Shown: positions 16,457 to 25,066, counted from the first letter of the stretch. The stretch is DNA of 64,000 bases from Bacillus proteolyticus (GCF_001884065.1 NZ_MACH01000092.1:310001-374000), one strand, 5' to 3'. Program-made: numbers and translations. The notes: generated from the letters alone by a model not told the origin.

Positions 16457-16482
16457 CCTGTAATAGTTTTTTCTACTACAGG
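16457..16482 (-). promoter_or_regulatory. hairpin overlapping the methyltransferase ribosome site
   Basis: In the minus-strand RNA CCUGUAGUAG (from 16482) pairs along all ten positions (one G-U) with CUAUUACAGG (to 16457), loop of six A. The GG at its base begins the AGGAGGAG ribosome site. It could modulate translation or simply be a leader terminator remnant. Confidence 0.5.
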
Positions 16483-16620
16483 TTAGAAGCTAAATTTCTG
16501 ATACCCATTAAAAATCCCCCTTATTTATCACCTACATTTCTATATTATCGAATTAAACAGAATATTCAAATGCACTTTATTCTTTATTGGTTTGAGAATT
16601 TCAACTGAAAACAAAATAAA

Positions 16621-16652
16621 AAGCAGATAATGAATTATTCCATTATCTGCTT
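16621..16652 (-). terminator. rho-independent terminator after the recQ operon
   Basis: A perfect 12-bp stem AAGCAGATAATG (16621-16632) with CATTATCTGCTT (16641-16652), followed on the minus strand by TTTTATTTTGTTTTC. Confidence 0.85.
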
Positions 16653-16677
16653 ACCAATTTATCCTTAGCTGCTTTTA

Positions 16678-17058
16678 TTATATTTTTTGATACACGATCC
16701 AATCCCCAGAATCAATGATTTTCTTTAATATCTCTTTATCCTGAGCAACATACACATATGCATGTATTTCTTTATCAGCAAAATATACCGTTTGTGTAAT
16801 TCGATCATATAAATCAGTCTCTGCATTACCTGTATATTCTTCAAGTTCATCTAATTTTTGTAGAACATCACTATTTACTTCATAAACTTCCCCATATACT
16901 TTTTCCTCGTTTGAACAAACCATTGCAGGATACCCTTCGTTTGTATCAAATAATTTGCCATACGTCCATGCTCCGTCTGCGATGCATGTTGCACCTCGCA
17001 TATAATGAGCATTCATTTGCTCTTTTCTTAACGTGCCATACACGAAAACATGATACAT
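16678..17058 (-). CDS. gamma-glutamylcyclotransferase (AIG2/YtfP-like) family protein
   Basis: A 126-residue AIG2-like protein. Landmarks are the opening VFVYGTLRKEQMN, EGYPAMV, VYGEVYEV and LDELEEYTG, where the Glu in the last piece is the probable catalytic acid. The family releases 5-oxoproline from gamma-glutamyl amines or peptides; the exact substrate is unknown. It begins 25 bases after recQ and shares its terminator, so the two are likely one transcript. Confidence 0.85.
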   Translation of the reverse strand: MYHVFVYGTLRKEQMNAHYMRGATCIADGAWTYGKLFDTNEGYPAMVCSNEEKVYGEVYEVNSDVLQKLDELEEYTGNAETDLYDRITQTVYFADKEIHAYVYVAQDKEILKKIIDSGDWIVYQKI

Positions 17059-17083
17059 ATATCCCTATCCCCTTTATATGTCT

Positions 17084-19201
17084 CTACTTTCTTATTTGTA
17101 AATATGCACGAATCATAAAGTAACTCACTTCATTTGGAAGCTGTTCTTTAATAGATTTCAAACCACCTTCTGCATTTTGTACGGCAGTTTCAATAAGAGC
17201 TTCATACTCTGTTGGAACAAAGCTTTGCCACTCTACTTCCATACCATCTTCATGGCAACGGATTAAGTGGTTTTCAATCGTTTGTCTTGATAGACCTCTA
17301 TCTTTCGCAATCTCATTTAGATCAATGCCTTGTTTATACATTTCATACGTTTCTATATGAGAATTCGCTGAAGCTTTTCCTGATTTTTTACGCTCTAAAA
17401 CATCTTCTGTCTTAATTGTTTCAGCATAGTTTGGATTATCCTCAATGAAGTGCTGAACTGCTTGTAAGAAGTGAGACCCGTACTTCACAAGTTTGTGTTC
17501 TCCGATTCCTTTTACAGTTAGGAGTTCGGAGTCACTTTGTGGCATTTTTGCACACATATCTTTTAACGTTTGGTCAGAGAAAATAACAAACGGTGGTACA
17601 CCTTCTCCTTGCGCAATTTCTTTACGCACTTCACGAAGCACTTCAAATAAAGGATGGTCTTGAACAATTTGTCTCGTTTCTACTCGTTCTTTGCGTAAAA
17701 CATTCACTTTACCAAGTAGTGCTTCTTTCCCTTTTTCCGTTACTTTTAATGTCGGATATGTACCATGTTCAACTGCAATCAACTCGTCTGAAATTAAAAA
17801 CTCAATAAACTCACTGACTTCTTTTACACTACGGTTTGATAAAAGACCATACGTTGGCAAAGTATGAAAATTAAATTCAATGACTTTCTTATTTTTCGAT
17901 CCAGTTAATACTTGTGCAATCATTTGTTTTCCGAATCGTTGGTTCGTCCTGATCATACAAGATAGAACCATTTGTGATTCTCTCGTTACATCAATACTTT
18001 CACGGTCGTCCGTACAATTACCACAACGACCGCAATCTTCCTTCGGTTCTTCTCCAAAGTATTGCAAAATAAATGATTGTAAACATTGTTCTGTATGACA
18101 GTAATCGGTCATATTTTGCAATTTTTCTAGTTCATTTGAAAAACGTGATTCTCCAGTCGATTGATCAATTAAAAAGCGTTGCACTTGTACATCTTGAGAA
18201 GAATATAACAAAATACATTCACTATCTAACCCGTCACGACCAGCACGTCCCGCCTCTTGATAGTAACTTTCCATATTTTTCGGAAGTTGATAATGAATAA
18301 CGTAACGAATATTCGATTTATCAATCCCCATCCCGAACGCAGATGTCGCTACCATCACACTGATTTCATCTCGTAAAAAGAGTTCTTGTTGTTCATTTCG
18401 ATCGTGATCGCTCATACCTGCATGATATTTCGATACCGAAACTCCTGCTTTCCCTAGATCTTCATATAACTGATCGACTACTTTTCTTGTAGCTGCATAT
18501 ATAATCCCAGATTCCTTCTGATTTTGACGAATATAATCTGCTAAATACGCATTACGATCCTGTCCTTTAATTACTGAAAATGATAAGTTCTCGCGCTCGA
18601 ACGTTGTCATAATTGTATTTTCTTGATTAATTTCAAGCGTGCTACATATATCATCACGTACTTGTGGTGTTGCCGTTGCCGTTAAAGCTAAAACGAGCGG
18701 TTTTTCTGGAAGATAATCTAATATGCGATGTATATGTAAATAACTTGGACGGAAATCATGACCCCACTGGGAAATACAGTGCGCCTCATCAATCGCAATC
18801 ATTGGAATTTTCATATCGATAAGTTGGTCAACAAACTCCATAGAATCAAGACGCTCAGGCGCCACGTAAAGCAATTTGTAATGTCCTTGTTTCGCCAATT
18901 GAATTCGTTGATTCGCTTCTGTAATAGAAATAGAACTATTAATATATGTAGCGGAAATACCGTTTTGAATTAATGTATCTACTTGATCTTTCATAAGTGA
19001 AATCAAAGGTGATATAACTAATGTCGTTCCTTCGAATACTAGTGCGGGAATTTGATAACAAATTGACTTACCACCGCCCGTAGGCATAATACAAACCGTA
19101 TCCTTCCCATCTAATACATTTTTAATTGTTTCATCTTGTCCTCTTCGGAATGACGAATAACCGAAATAAGACGCTAAAAGTTCTTGAGCTTTTGTAAACA
19201 A
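17084..19201 (-). CDS. recQ: ATP-dependent DNA helicase RecQ
   Basis: A 705-residue RecQ. Helicase motifs are MPTGGGKSICYQ (residues 39-50), DEAHCISQWGHDFRPSY, TATATPQVRDDI and YQEAGRAGRDG. The zinc-binding RQC cysteines appear as EQC..., CGRCGNC, followed by a winged helix and an HRDC domain (DMCAKMPQSDSELLTVKGIGEHKLVKYG, near residue 545). The C-terminal about 90 residues form an extra helix-turn-helix (IDLNEIAKDRGLSRQTIENHL) seen in Bacillus-type RecQ. It unwinds recombination and replication intermediates 3' to 5'. Start is the TTG at 19201, with GGTGA 8-9 bases upstream. Confidence 0.93.
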   Translation of the reverse strand: MFTKAQELLASYFGYSSFRRGQDETIKNVLDGKDTVCIMPTGGGKSICYQIPALVFEGTTLVISPLISLMKDQVDTLIQNGISATYINSSISITEANQRIQLAKQGHYKLLYVAPERLDSMEFVDQLIDMKIPMIAIDEAHCISQWGHDFRPSYLHIHRILDYLPEKPLVLALTATATPQVRDDICSTLEINQENTIMTTFERENLSFSVIKGQDRNAYLADYIRQNQKESGIIYAATRKVVDQLYEDLGKAGVSVSKYHAGMSDHDRNEQQELFLRDEISVMVATSAFGMGIDKSNIRYVIHYQLPKNMESYYQEAGRAGRDGLDSECILLYSSQDVQVQRFLIDQSTGESRFSNELEKLQNMTDYCHTEQCLQSFILQYFGEEPKEDCGRCGNCTDDRESIDVTRESQMVLSCMIRTNQRFGKQMIAQVLTGSKNKKVIEFNFHTLPTYGLLSNRSVKEVSEFIEFLISDELIAVEHGTYPTLKVTEKGKEALLGKVNVLRKERVETRQIVQDHPLFEVLREVRKEIAQGEGVPPFVIFSDQTLKDMCAKMPQSDSELLTVKGIGEHKLVKYGSHFLQAVQHFIEDNPNYAETIKTEDVLERKKSGKASANSHIETYEMYKQGIDLNEIAKDRGLSRQTIENHLIRCHEDGMEVEWQSFVPTEYEALIETAVQNAEGGLKSIKEQLPNEVSYFMIRAYLQIRK

Positions 19202-19434
19202 AAAAGAGTCACCTGCTTTTCTTTATCTTTCATCTATTCCCATTATATCATCAAACTGATTCTCGCCACTTTGAATTTTATAAGTATTTGAGTTCTATTT
19301 GCTTCCTAGGTTTTCCAACATAAAAAAAACAAATCTAGTACACAAGAAGAAAGAATTTCAAAATAAATATTCATTTAATTTACCTTCCTAGAATACTACT
19401 AATCGTATACATATGAATTTGAGGAGGTTAAATT

Positions 19435-19596
19435 ATGAAGAGTCGTTACAATAATTCCAACAAACCTAAAGCGTCAAATAAACAACTCCAATTCTCTAAT
19501 AATGATGCGTGGAAATATGAATCATTTTATAAGTATCAGCCTTTATTTTCTTATAAAAAACTATTTAATTTCCTTTCTCAACTTTTTATGCGTTAA
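19435..19596 (+). CDS. small hypothetical protein (53 residues)
   Basis: An ATG at 19435 follows a strong GAGGAGG site (19421-19427, 7-base spacer) and opens a 53-codon frame: polar N-terminus rich in N, K and S, then an aromatic half (SFYKYQPLFSYKKLFNFLSQLF). No signal peptide or membrane helix is clear. A terminator at 19711 is the next transcription stop. The ribosome site makes it likely to be translated. The composition resembles small Bacillus proteins of unknown, sometimes sporulation-linked, role. Confidence 0.65.
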   Translation: MKSRYNNSNKPKASNKQLQFSNNDAWKYESFYKYQPLFSYKKLFNFLSQLFMR

Positions 19597-19710
19597 TACA
19601 TGTGCCAAATATATATCATTCAAACAAATTTTCTCAACATTAAACTTATAGACTTACTACAATACAATTGTTACCATATATAATAATCTGTTAGATAAAC
19701 CCCTTATGTT

Positions 19711-19738
19711 GACCTGCTTAAATTAGCAGGTCTTTTTA
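19711..19738 (+). terminator. rho-independent terminator
   Basis: GACCTGCT (19711-19718) pairs with AGCAGGTC (19725-19732), followed by TTTTTATA. It probably ends the transcript of the 53-residue gene. Confidence 0.8.
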
Positions 19739-19926
19739 TACTTACATATCGCGATATATCGTAGCCTGGTTGAAAAGTCTTTTCTCCATTTTAGAACCCT
19801 ATTCCATTCTCCACAAATGATTATAATTCCCAAAAGCAAAATATAAATCCTTTACATTCATACAAGTAATTCATTTTTTTCTCAATACACAAAGTGAATT
19901 TCATTTGTTACTATGAAAATACTCCA

Positions 19927-19994
19927 GATGAGTTTTTGCTCATCAACATTATCTAGTTAAAGGGATCTGCCGCGGGAAGCAGATCCCTTTAACT
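19927..19994 (+). ncRNA. candidate small RNA or long-stem terminator
   Basis: Two stems in a row: GATGAG/CTCATC (19927-19944) and a perfect 16-bp stem (19955-19970 with 19979-19994, loop CGCGGGAA). No gene lies within 350 bases upstream, so this terminator-like structure would end a short RNA. I cannot define a promoter or 5' end, and the strand is a guess from the downstream T content. Confidence 0.3.
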
Positions 19995-20060
19995 TTATTA
20001 AAAAGTACCCTTCTCATTTGGACGCATTTACCAGGTTATTTTAAAAGAATTTTATGTTAA

Positions 20061-20134
20061 TATTACGTAGTCGAGTCCGACATCTCGGCAATACCCTTTT
20101 GAGGCTCTGCAACTTCCCTTGCAGAGCCTCTTTT
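20061..20134 (+). ncRNA. candidate small RNA with terminator
   Basis: About 70 bases ending in a perfect 12-bp stem (GAGGCTCTGCAA 20101-20112, TTGCAGAGCCTC 20119-20130) and TTTTA. A small CGAG/CTCG stem lies upstream near 20073-20088. There is no open frame between the previous hairpin and this one. An AT-rich possible -10 (TTAATATTA near 20057) is not convincing. The start coordinate is approximate. Confidence 0.3.
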
Positions 20135-20283
20135 ACTTTATATTCAATTTATTCATATATACCACAACATTATTCATTGAATTTCTCCATTTCAAATTCC
20201 CTGAAAATAATCTAGGACACGTAACTAAAAATAAATCTTTATCATACTTTGAGTTATACATGTTCAAAGGAGTGTTACTATTT

Positions 20284-20907
20284 ATGTATTCTTATTGGCA
20301 ATCGTATTACTCCCCCTATCATAACCCTTATGTAAACTATGATTCATCCGTACGTAACTACCGAATTAGTAAAAACGAGAATTTTTTAAAAGGGTATATG
20401 CGTTCTTTATGGGAACAACACGTCGCTTGGACGAGATTAGCTATTATAAGTATTGTATTTAATTTACCAGATGTTAATGTTACTGTTGGACGGCTTTTAC
20501 AAAACGCAACACATATGGGACTATCACTTGAGCCCTTCTATGGCGAGAATGCAGTAAAGAAATATAGTGCATTAATTAAAGATCATTTAGTAATTGCAGC
20601 CGATCTTGTGAAAGCAGCAAAAGCTGGTGATCCAAACGCAGCAGCCGCTATAGAGAAGAAATGGTACGCTAATGGTGATGAAATTACTGAATTTCTTAAC
20701 AGTATCAACCCATATATAGATAAAGAAGAATTCAGAAAAATGTTTTATGAACATTTAGCACTAACGAAAGCGGAAGCACTTGCCTTCCTAAATAAAGATT
20801 ATGAAGCAGGAGTAAAACTTTACGATAAAATTGAAAAAGAAGCATTAGAAATGGCCGACATGATAACAAACGCAATCGTAAAACAATTTCCGCAAGTATT
20901 TCAATAA
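20284..20907 (+). CDS. conserved hypothetical protein with C-terminal helical domain
   Basis: A 207-residue protein. The N-terminus is Tyr/Ser/Pro/Asn-rich (about 25 residues), then a largely helical domain (LWEQHVAWTRLAIISIVFNLPDVNVTVGRLLQNATHMG...), with a repeated acidic-helical C-terminus. I recall close B. cereus relatives being labelled acetylglutamate kinase, but no kinase motif is visible and I do not accept that. The ATG at 20284 has AAAGGAG (20266-20272) upstream; the in-frame extension to 20119 overlaps a terminator and lacks a ribosome site. It is followed by its own terminator. Confidence 0.75.
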   Translation: MYSYWQSYYSPYHNPYVNYDSSVRNYRISKNENFLKGYMRSLWEQHVAWTRLAIISIVFNLPDVNVTVGRLLQNATHMGLSLEPFYGENAVKKYSALIKDHLVIAADLVKAAKAGDPNAAAAIEKKWYANGDEITEFLNSINPYIDKEEFRKMFYEHLALTKAEALAFLNKDYEAGVKLYDKIEKEALEMADMITNAIVKQFPQVFQ

Positions 20908-20908
20908 A

Positions 20909-20949
20909 AATAAGCCGATTTGAAAAAACAAATCGGCTTATTTAGTTTT
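20909..20949 (+). terminator. rho-independent terminator
   Basis: A 13-bp stem AATAAGCCGATTT (20909-20921) with AAATCGGCTTATT (20930-20942), then TAGTTTTC. Confidence 0.85.
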
Positions 20950-21036
20950 CTATCAATGATATTTCACCACTCCTCTTTACATTTAACGTATATCGATATA
21001 TTTTATTAATATCCGTTTTTTATAGGAGGAAATAGT

Positions 21037-21393
21037 TTGATTAACGCAATTGGTCTCGTATTTATTCTCACAAATAAGCACGAGAAAAAGAAAAAAGTTT
21101 ATCTGAATGAAAAATTCGCATTAATAGACATTATTGATTCTAAAGAAGTATTTGATGATGAAGGAAACTCATTAGTAGAACTAACATGTAAATACAGTAT
21201 ATATTTAGACGAAAAATACTACTGTAAATCTCTCGATGATTATACTGGACAAGTATTCCCCTTCTTAAACGCTAAAATAGGAAAAGGACTTCTCAGAAAC
21301 TTAAATTATTACTTTTCTTATGTTGATGCCTATGATAAAAAACCATCTGTTAAAGAAATAAGACCTCTTATGAAACAAGTAACTAACAGATAG
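21037..21393 (+). CDS. hypothetical protein
   Basis: A 118-residue soluble-looking protein. TTG start at 21037 with TAGGAGG about 8 bases upstream. After a short hydrophobic start (INAIGLVFILT) it is strongly charged with beta-like stretches (LVELTCKYSIYLDEKYYCKSL). Two cysteines, no recognisable motif. It has its own terminator, so it is a single-gene unit. Family not recognised. Confidence 0.65.
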   Translation: MINAIGLVFILTNKHEKKKKVYLNEKFALIDIIDSKEVFDDEGNSLVELTCKYSIYLDEKYYCKSLDDYTGQVFPFLNAKIGKGLLRNLNYYFSYVDAYDKKPSVKEIRPLMKQVTNR

Positions 21394-21405
21394 CGGACAG
21401 TATTC

Positions 21406-21443
21406 AAAAAGAAAGCACCTAACTTCAGATGCTTTCTTTTTTT
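21406..21443 (+). terminator. rho-independent terminator
   Basis: A stem of AAAAAGAAAGCA (21406-21417) with TGCTTTCTTTTT (21430-21441) runs into a T-tract. Confidence 0.8.
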
Positions 21444-21530
21444 GAATCAGTAACTCTCTAACTTTCATCTCCTTCTAAATATATATACCCAAGCATACTT
21501 TAAAATAAAAACATTGGAGGATTAGGCTGA

Positions 21531-21983
21531 ATGAAATATTCAGAATCAATCGTAAGTAAACGGCTCCGAAAACTTAAAACAACTGGTATGTTTTTTATAC
21601 TATTTTTAATCGCATGGCTTGGATATACAAAATTCCTTTATGGAAATGGTTTTCTTTTCGAAAAGAAAACTTCAGTTGAAGTAATGAATACTAGCGTTAC
21701 TGGAGAAATAGAAAAGAATTTCCATGTAAACTTACAAGGCTTTCGCAAAACGAACCTTGATACACTTATAGATGCTAGTAAAACCGATCCTAGCGAACTA
21801 TCCTTAATTGAACTTATCAACACATCTTGTTCTAAAGATTGCACAGGTGAACCTTCAACTTACGTTAAGTCCAACCACGGGTATATCTTTTATACAAAAT
21901 CTAATGGTACGAATGTAGCTCTAAAAATTAAAAAGCAAGATTCATGGGAAATTGAAAAGAAATCTGTTCAAAATGGAATTTAA
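21531..21983 (+). CDS. membrane-anchored hypothetical protein
   Basis: A 150-residue protein: a basic N-terminus (KRLRKLKTT) and one membrane helix (about residues 18-36, GMFFILFLIAWLGYTKFLY), then an extracytoplasmic domain of about 110 residues with two cysteines (CSKDC near residue 104) that could form a disulfide. This is the layout of a type II membrane protein. ATG at 21531 has GGAGG about 9 bases upstream. Function unknown. Confidence 0.7.
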   Translation: MKYSESIVSKRLRKLKTTGMFFILFLIAWLGYTKFLYGNGFLFEKKTSVEVMNTSVTGEIEKNFHVNLQGFRKTNLDTLIDASKTDPSELSLIELINTSCSKDCTGEPSTYVKSNHGYIFYTKSNGTNVALKIKKQDSWEIEKKSVQNGI

Positions 21984-21998
21984 AAGGTTCATACAAAA

Positions 21999-22027
21999 AA
22001 AGAGTACTTTACTTCAAAGTACTCTTT
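21999..22027. terminator. bidirectional terminator between convergent genes
   Basis: A perfect 12-bp stem AAAGAGTACTTT (21999-22010) with AAAGTACTCTTT (22016-22027), loop of five. On the minus strand it is followed by seven T, so it also ends the Cys-rich gene. Confidence 0.85.
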
Positions 22028-22036
22028 CAAAGAAAA

Positions 22037-22222
22037 TTACCACTTACGGCATTTATCATCATCATCGTCACGTTTACGATTGCAACGGCAATCATCACAA
22101 TCACAATGACGTTTACGATTGCAACGACAATCATCACATTCTCTGCGTCTACATCTTCCAAACATTAAATCATCCCAAAATCTATTACAATCTCTGCGTC
22201 TACACCGACAATTATTACACAT
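22037..22222 (-). CDS. Cys/Arg/Asp-rich repeat protein (61 residues)
   Basis: A tiny protein with 13 Cys, 16 Arg and 13 Asp in 61 residues. The unit CDDCRCNRKR occurs twice (residues 29-38 and 42-51), a 13-residue period also visible as a 39-bp DNA repeat; the N-terminus CNNCRCRRRDC is a looser copy. The composition suits a cross-linked spore-coat or exosporium component or a metal-binding protein; both are inference. ATG at 22222 has AGGGGG about 9 bases upstream, and a terminator follows the stop, which supports a real gene. The opposite-strand frame is a shadow. Confidence 0.7.
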   Translation of the reverse strand: MCNNCRCRRRDCNRFWDDLMFGRCRRRECDDCRCNRKRHCDCDDCRCNRKRDDDDDKCRKW

Positions 22223-22349
22223 GAATATGATTCCCCCTAATATAAAATAGAATTCATCATATTCTATGTTTAAAAGGGTAAAAAGGCTTGTTTAATAGTC
22301 TATTTAAAGTGTATAAATGTGATGTAATTTGAATCAAGTACTAATATGA

Positions 22350-22799
22350 CTATATTTCCTGCTGCCCTTCCACAGCACCCTTCAACCTCTGCAACATATA
22401 CCCAATCCCTCTACATCCTTCTAACGGATATGTAATGATTTCTTCTGGATATAGCTTCGTCACAACTTTTTTATGCTTCTTCCCTGCAAGTAATACTATT
22501 TCATCAAACTGAAGTAAGCCTTTATCAATCATCTGTTGTTTTAATTGTTCTATGTTAATAATCTCATTACTCTTTGAGTCAAATGCAAGATCATAGTTTT
22601 CCTTTACAATATCATTTGGTCTTAAAAAACCATGCTTTGCAGATAATATAACCCAATTCTCGAAAAACTCAGTTGCATACGCCTGACATGCTTTTCCGAA
22701 TGGACTAATATATACGTCTTTTGCCTCTGCCTCTCTGTGATCTGGGTACTTATCCCAAATTTTCTTCTTTCCACATGGAATTATGCATAACCTTTTCAT
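22350..22799 (-). CDS. DUF6884-like protein
   Basis: A 149-residue protein opening with LCIIPCGKKKIWD and carrying WVILSAKHGFLRPND and YDLAF, the layout I associate with DUF6884 (a YaaA/nucleoside-modifying-like fold often in DNA-modification contexts). No such context is seen here. ATG at 22799 is weakly supported by a ribosome site but gives the conserved N-terminus. Function unknown. Confidence 0.7.
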   Translation of the reverse strand: MKRLCIIPCGKKKIWDKYPDHREAEAKDVYISPFGKACQAYATEFFENWVILSAKHGFLRPNDIVKENYDLAFDSKSNEIINIEQLKQQMIDKGLLQFDEIVLLAGKKHKKVVTKLYPEEIITYPLEGCRGIGYMLQRLKGAVEGQQEI

Positions 22800-23119
22800 C
22801 GTTATTTCTTACCTCGCTTCTAACTTTCTTATGAAATATAAAATTTTTCAGTACATTTTTTTAAAGAATACTATATAATAATCTCGAAAGATAAAATTAC
22901 ATTATTTCCTATATTTGGTTGAGTTTACTTTAGAGCAGTTGATTAAGCATTTATATTATTACATAAAAACACCGTACTAAAGTTACTTTCATGAAGCATG
23001 CATACACCCCATCCTTTAGTGTGTTTGTGAAGATTTCGTAAAATTAAGTACAATAAATCTTCTAACCACTATTCAATAGTACAATATATAAATATAGTAT
23101 AACAAGGAGGTGAATACGT
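22800..23119. other. gene-free stretch
   Basis: About 320 AT-rich bases. It includes a TATAAT near 22876 without a matching -35 box and a loose ACTAAAG/CTTTAGT pairing between about 22976 and 23020. I see no gene, repeat or clear promoter, apart from the AAGGAGGTG site of the next gene. Confidence 0.4.
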
Positions 23120-23302
23120 ATGAAAAATATACTCCCAGCATTATTAGCTTATATTATCGTTTGTATCATCGCGATTATCCTTCCAGCATCTGACGGCTAT
23201 AATACTATAGGTTGGAAATTCTTTGTTGGGCAAGCGTACGCAATACCTATTTTCATTATTACTGCTATTATTACATTTTATATAAACAAGAAAAAGTCTT
23301 AA
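23120..23302 (+). CDS. small two-helix membrane protein (60 residues)
   Basis: Two membrane helices (about residues 5-23 and 37-56) joined by a short polar loop (SDGYNTIGWKFF), ending in a basic tail KKKS that should stay in the cytoplasm. AAGGAGGTG lies about 8 bases before the ATG, a near-perfect ribosome site. It ends at a terminator shared with the convergent peptidase gene. Function unknown. Confidence 0.7.
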   Translation: MKNILPALLAYIIVCIIAIILPASDGYNTIGWKFFVGQAYAIPIFIITAIITFYINKKKS

Positions 23303-23314
23303 GAATAAACGGTT

Positions 23315-23345
23315 ATAAGGATAGCTAAACGCTATCCTTATTTTA
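23315..23345. terminator. bidirectional terminator between convergent genes
   Basis: A stem ATAAGGATAGC (23315-23325) with GCTATCCTTAT (23331-23341), then TTT on the plus strand. The stop of the peptidase gene lies inside the right arm. Confidence 0.8.
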
Positions 23346-24985
23346 ATTCATTAATCAGTTCCAAAATAGCCCTGGCAGTACTTTCTATCCTTTCTTCCGA
23401 AAAGTCAAACGTAACACCTGTATTTTCATATATTACTTGTATAGGTAAATTCCAATCTGAACTAGCTCCCTCTTTAAAGAAAGCAATCGCTTTTTCTGGA
23501 TCTTCCCGGTAAATTTGAAACAATTGCATTGCTCCTATTTGCGAAATTGCATATTCAATTTTATAAAAAGGAAACTGGACAAAGTGAAATGACTCTAACC
23601 AGATTGCACCGATTTCATTCTCTAATCCTGCAATATTAACTGATGAGTGTTGATACCTTTTACATAGTTCAACATATTTCTTATCACGTTCTTCTGGTGT
23701 ATGGTTTGGATTTGCATAGATCCAGTGCTGGAATACATCTCCTGCAATTGATGACATTAATAAAGACAAAGCACGATACAATTGTACGCGCTGCACTTCT
23801 TTATATTCATCCTCTTGCTTATAAAAAACAGTAAGCTTATCCATTACTAGCAACTCAAGACTGATGGAATAAAGCTCAGCTACCTCTTCACGAAGATATC
23901 TTTCCTGCATGCTACTATCATTGTTAAATTGTTTATAAAAATGAAATGCATGCCCCATTTCATGTACTAGTGCATTAATTGCATAAAATGAAGGACTAAA
24001 GTTAGAATACACAAAAACCTCTTTACTATGAGGTAAGGTAAAACAAGCAGCTCCTTGTGCTTTATTTTCACGTTCTTCTACGTCAATGAATCCTGCTTTC
24101 CTTATATGGCTAAATTCCTCATAAAAATATAAGTCTGTCTTCTGAAACATTTCTTCCACCCCATCCAATAAATCAATGGGATTTTCAAATGGCGTTTTTT
24201 GTAAATTACAAACAGCAAGATCCCAAGGGCGATACGTTTTTACACCGAGATTACTTTTAGAAAGATTCCCTAACTGTTTCCAAATTGGTACAACATACTT
24301 CTCTATAGATTCATGAAGCTTATAACACTCTTCAATTCTATAATCTCTGTTTTTTTGTTTGAAAGCATATTCACTATAATTATTAAATCCTGCATTTAAA
24401 GCTATCTCATTCCGCAATTGTACGAGATTATTCATAATACAATCTATTTCTATTTTCACTACACTTCTTGCTTCACATAAAGCATACCAAGCTTTTTTTG
24501 CGAATAGCTCTATTTCTGTTATCTAGCTTTGCTTTTATGTATGCATACGTCTTTTGCTCGCCTTCCCAATTAATAAATATGTTAGACATTATTTCTCTAT
24601 ATTTCGTAATAAGCTCTTGCTCTTTAATGGAAAGAGAAATGTTCTTTTCATTAAACATTTTACTCTTCACCAATCGTGCTTTTTTCATAAATCCGTATTT
24701 CTGCTCCTCTAATAAGTCGGAAAACGGGCACTCTCTAAATTTCTGGTCAAATTTTGCAGTGTAGCTTTTTAAAAGTGGTTGAATTGTATTTTGATTATAC
24801 ATATGTAAATTACGTTTATCTCTGTCATTTGTATCTCTATACGTGGCGATTAAACTACTTGTTATCTCCTCTTCTACTTCAGCGTTTACACGTAGTTCCT
24901 CTAAAAGCCAACGCTCTAATTCTGAAACAGAAGTAATTTTCCGCTCTAAAAGTGACTGTAATTTATTTTCCAAATCATTAAACAT
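23338..24985 (-). pseudogene. M3-family oligoendopeptidase split by a +1 frameshift in a poly-A run
   Basis: The first part begins at ATG 24985 (MFNDLENKLQSLLERKIT..., AGGA 8 bases upstream) and ends at a premature stop at 24473. The second part, from about 24490 to 23338, continues the same protein in the next frame. At the junction the minus strand reads CGC followed by seven A and GCTTGG (24493-24499); six A would join ...AIRKK to AWYALCEAR... without a break. The total of 1648 bases is 549 codons plus one base. The zinc site HEMGHAFH is in the second part. Intact, it would be a cytosolic metallopeptidase of about 548 residues degrading oligopeptides (PepF-like). As read, neither half should be active. 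Confidence 0.87.
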
Positions 24986-25025
24986 ACACAATCCTACCGT
25001 TTTTAATTTTCTGTTTTTTAAAGAT

Positions 25026-25066
25026 AAAAAGGACAAGTAGCCAATCTGACTACTTGTCCTTTTTTT
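25026..25066 (-). terminator. rho-independent terminator after ppaC
   Basis: A 15-bp stem (25026-25040 with 25050-25064), 9-base loop; on the minus strand it ends in CTTTTTATC, and on the plus strand in a T-run as well. Confidence 0.85.

Larger units (their letters stand above)
19597..20283. other. gene-free, hairpin-rich stretch
   Basis: Almost 700 bases with no supported gene. It contains three strong stem-loops followed by T-runs on the plus strand (19711, 19955, 20101), two smaller stems (GATGAG/CTCATC at 19927-19944, CGAG/CTCG near 20073) and the 12-bp palindrome ATATCGCGATAT at 19746-19757. The repeated terminators suggest short untranslated transcripts. Confidence 0.5.

Noticed and set aside
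20119-20283. N-terminal extension of the gene at 20284
   Set aside because: It starts inside the terminator stem at 20119-20130 and has no ribosome site, whereas AAAGGAG stands before the ATG at 20284.
20284-20907. Acetylglutamate kinase label
   Set aside because: I recall this label on relatives, but the sequence shows no amino-acid-kinase glycine loop or lysines; it is mainly helical and unrelated by eye.
21952-22224. 90-codon His/Asp/Asn-rich frame on the plus strand
   Set aside because: It is the mirror of the Cys-rich repeat gene, runs through the terminator at 21999-22027 and overlaps the end of the previous gene; no ribosome site.
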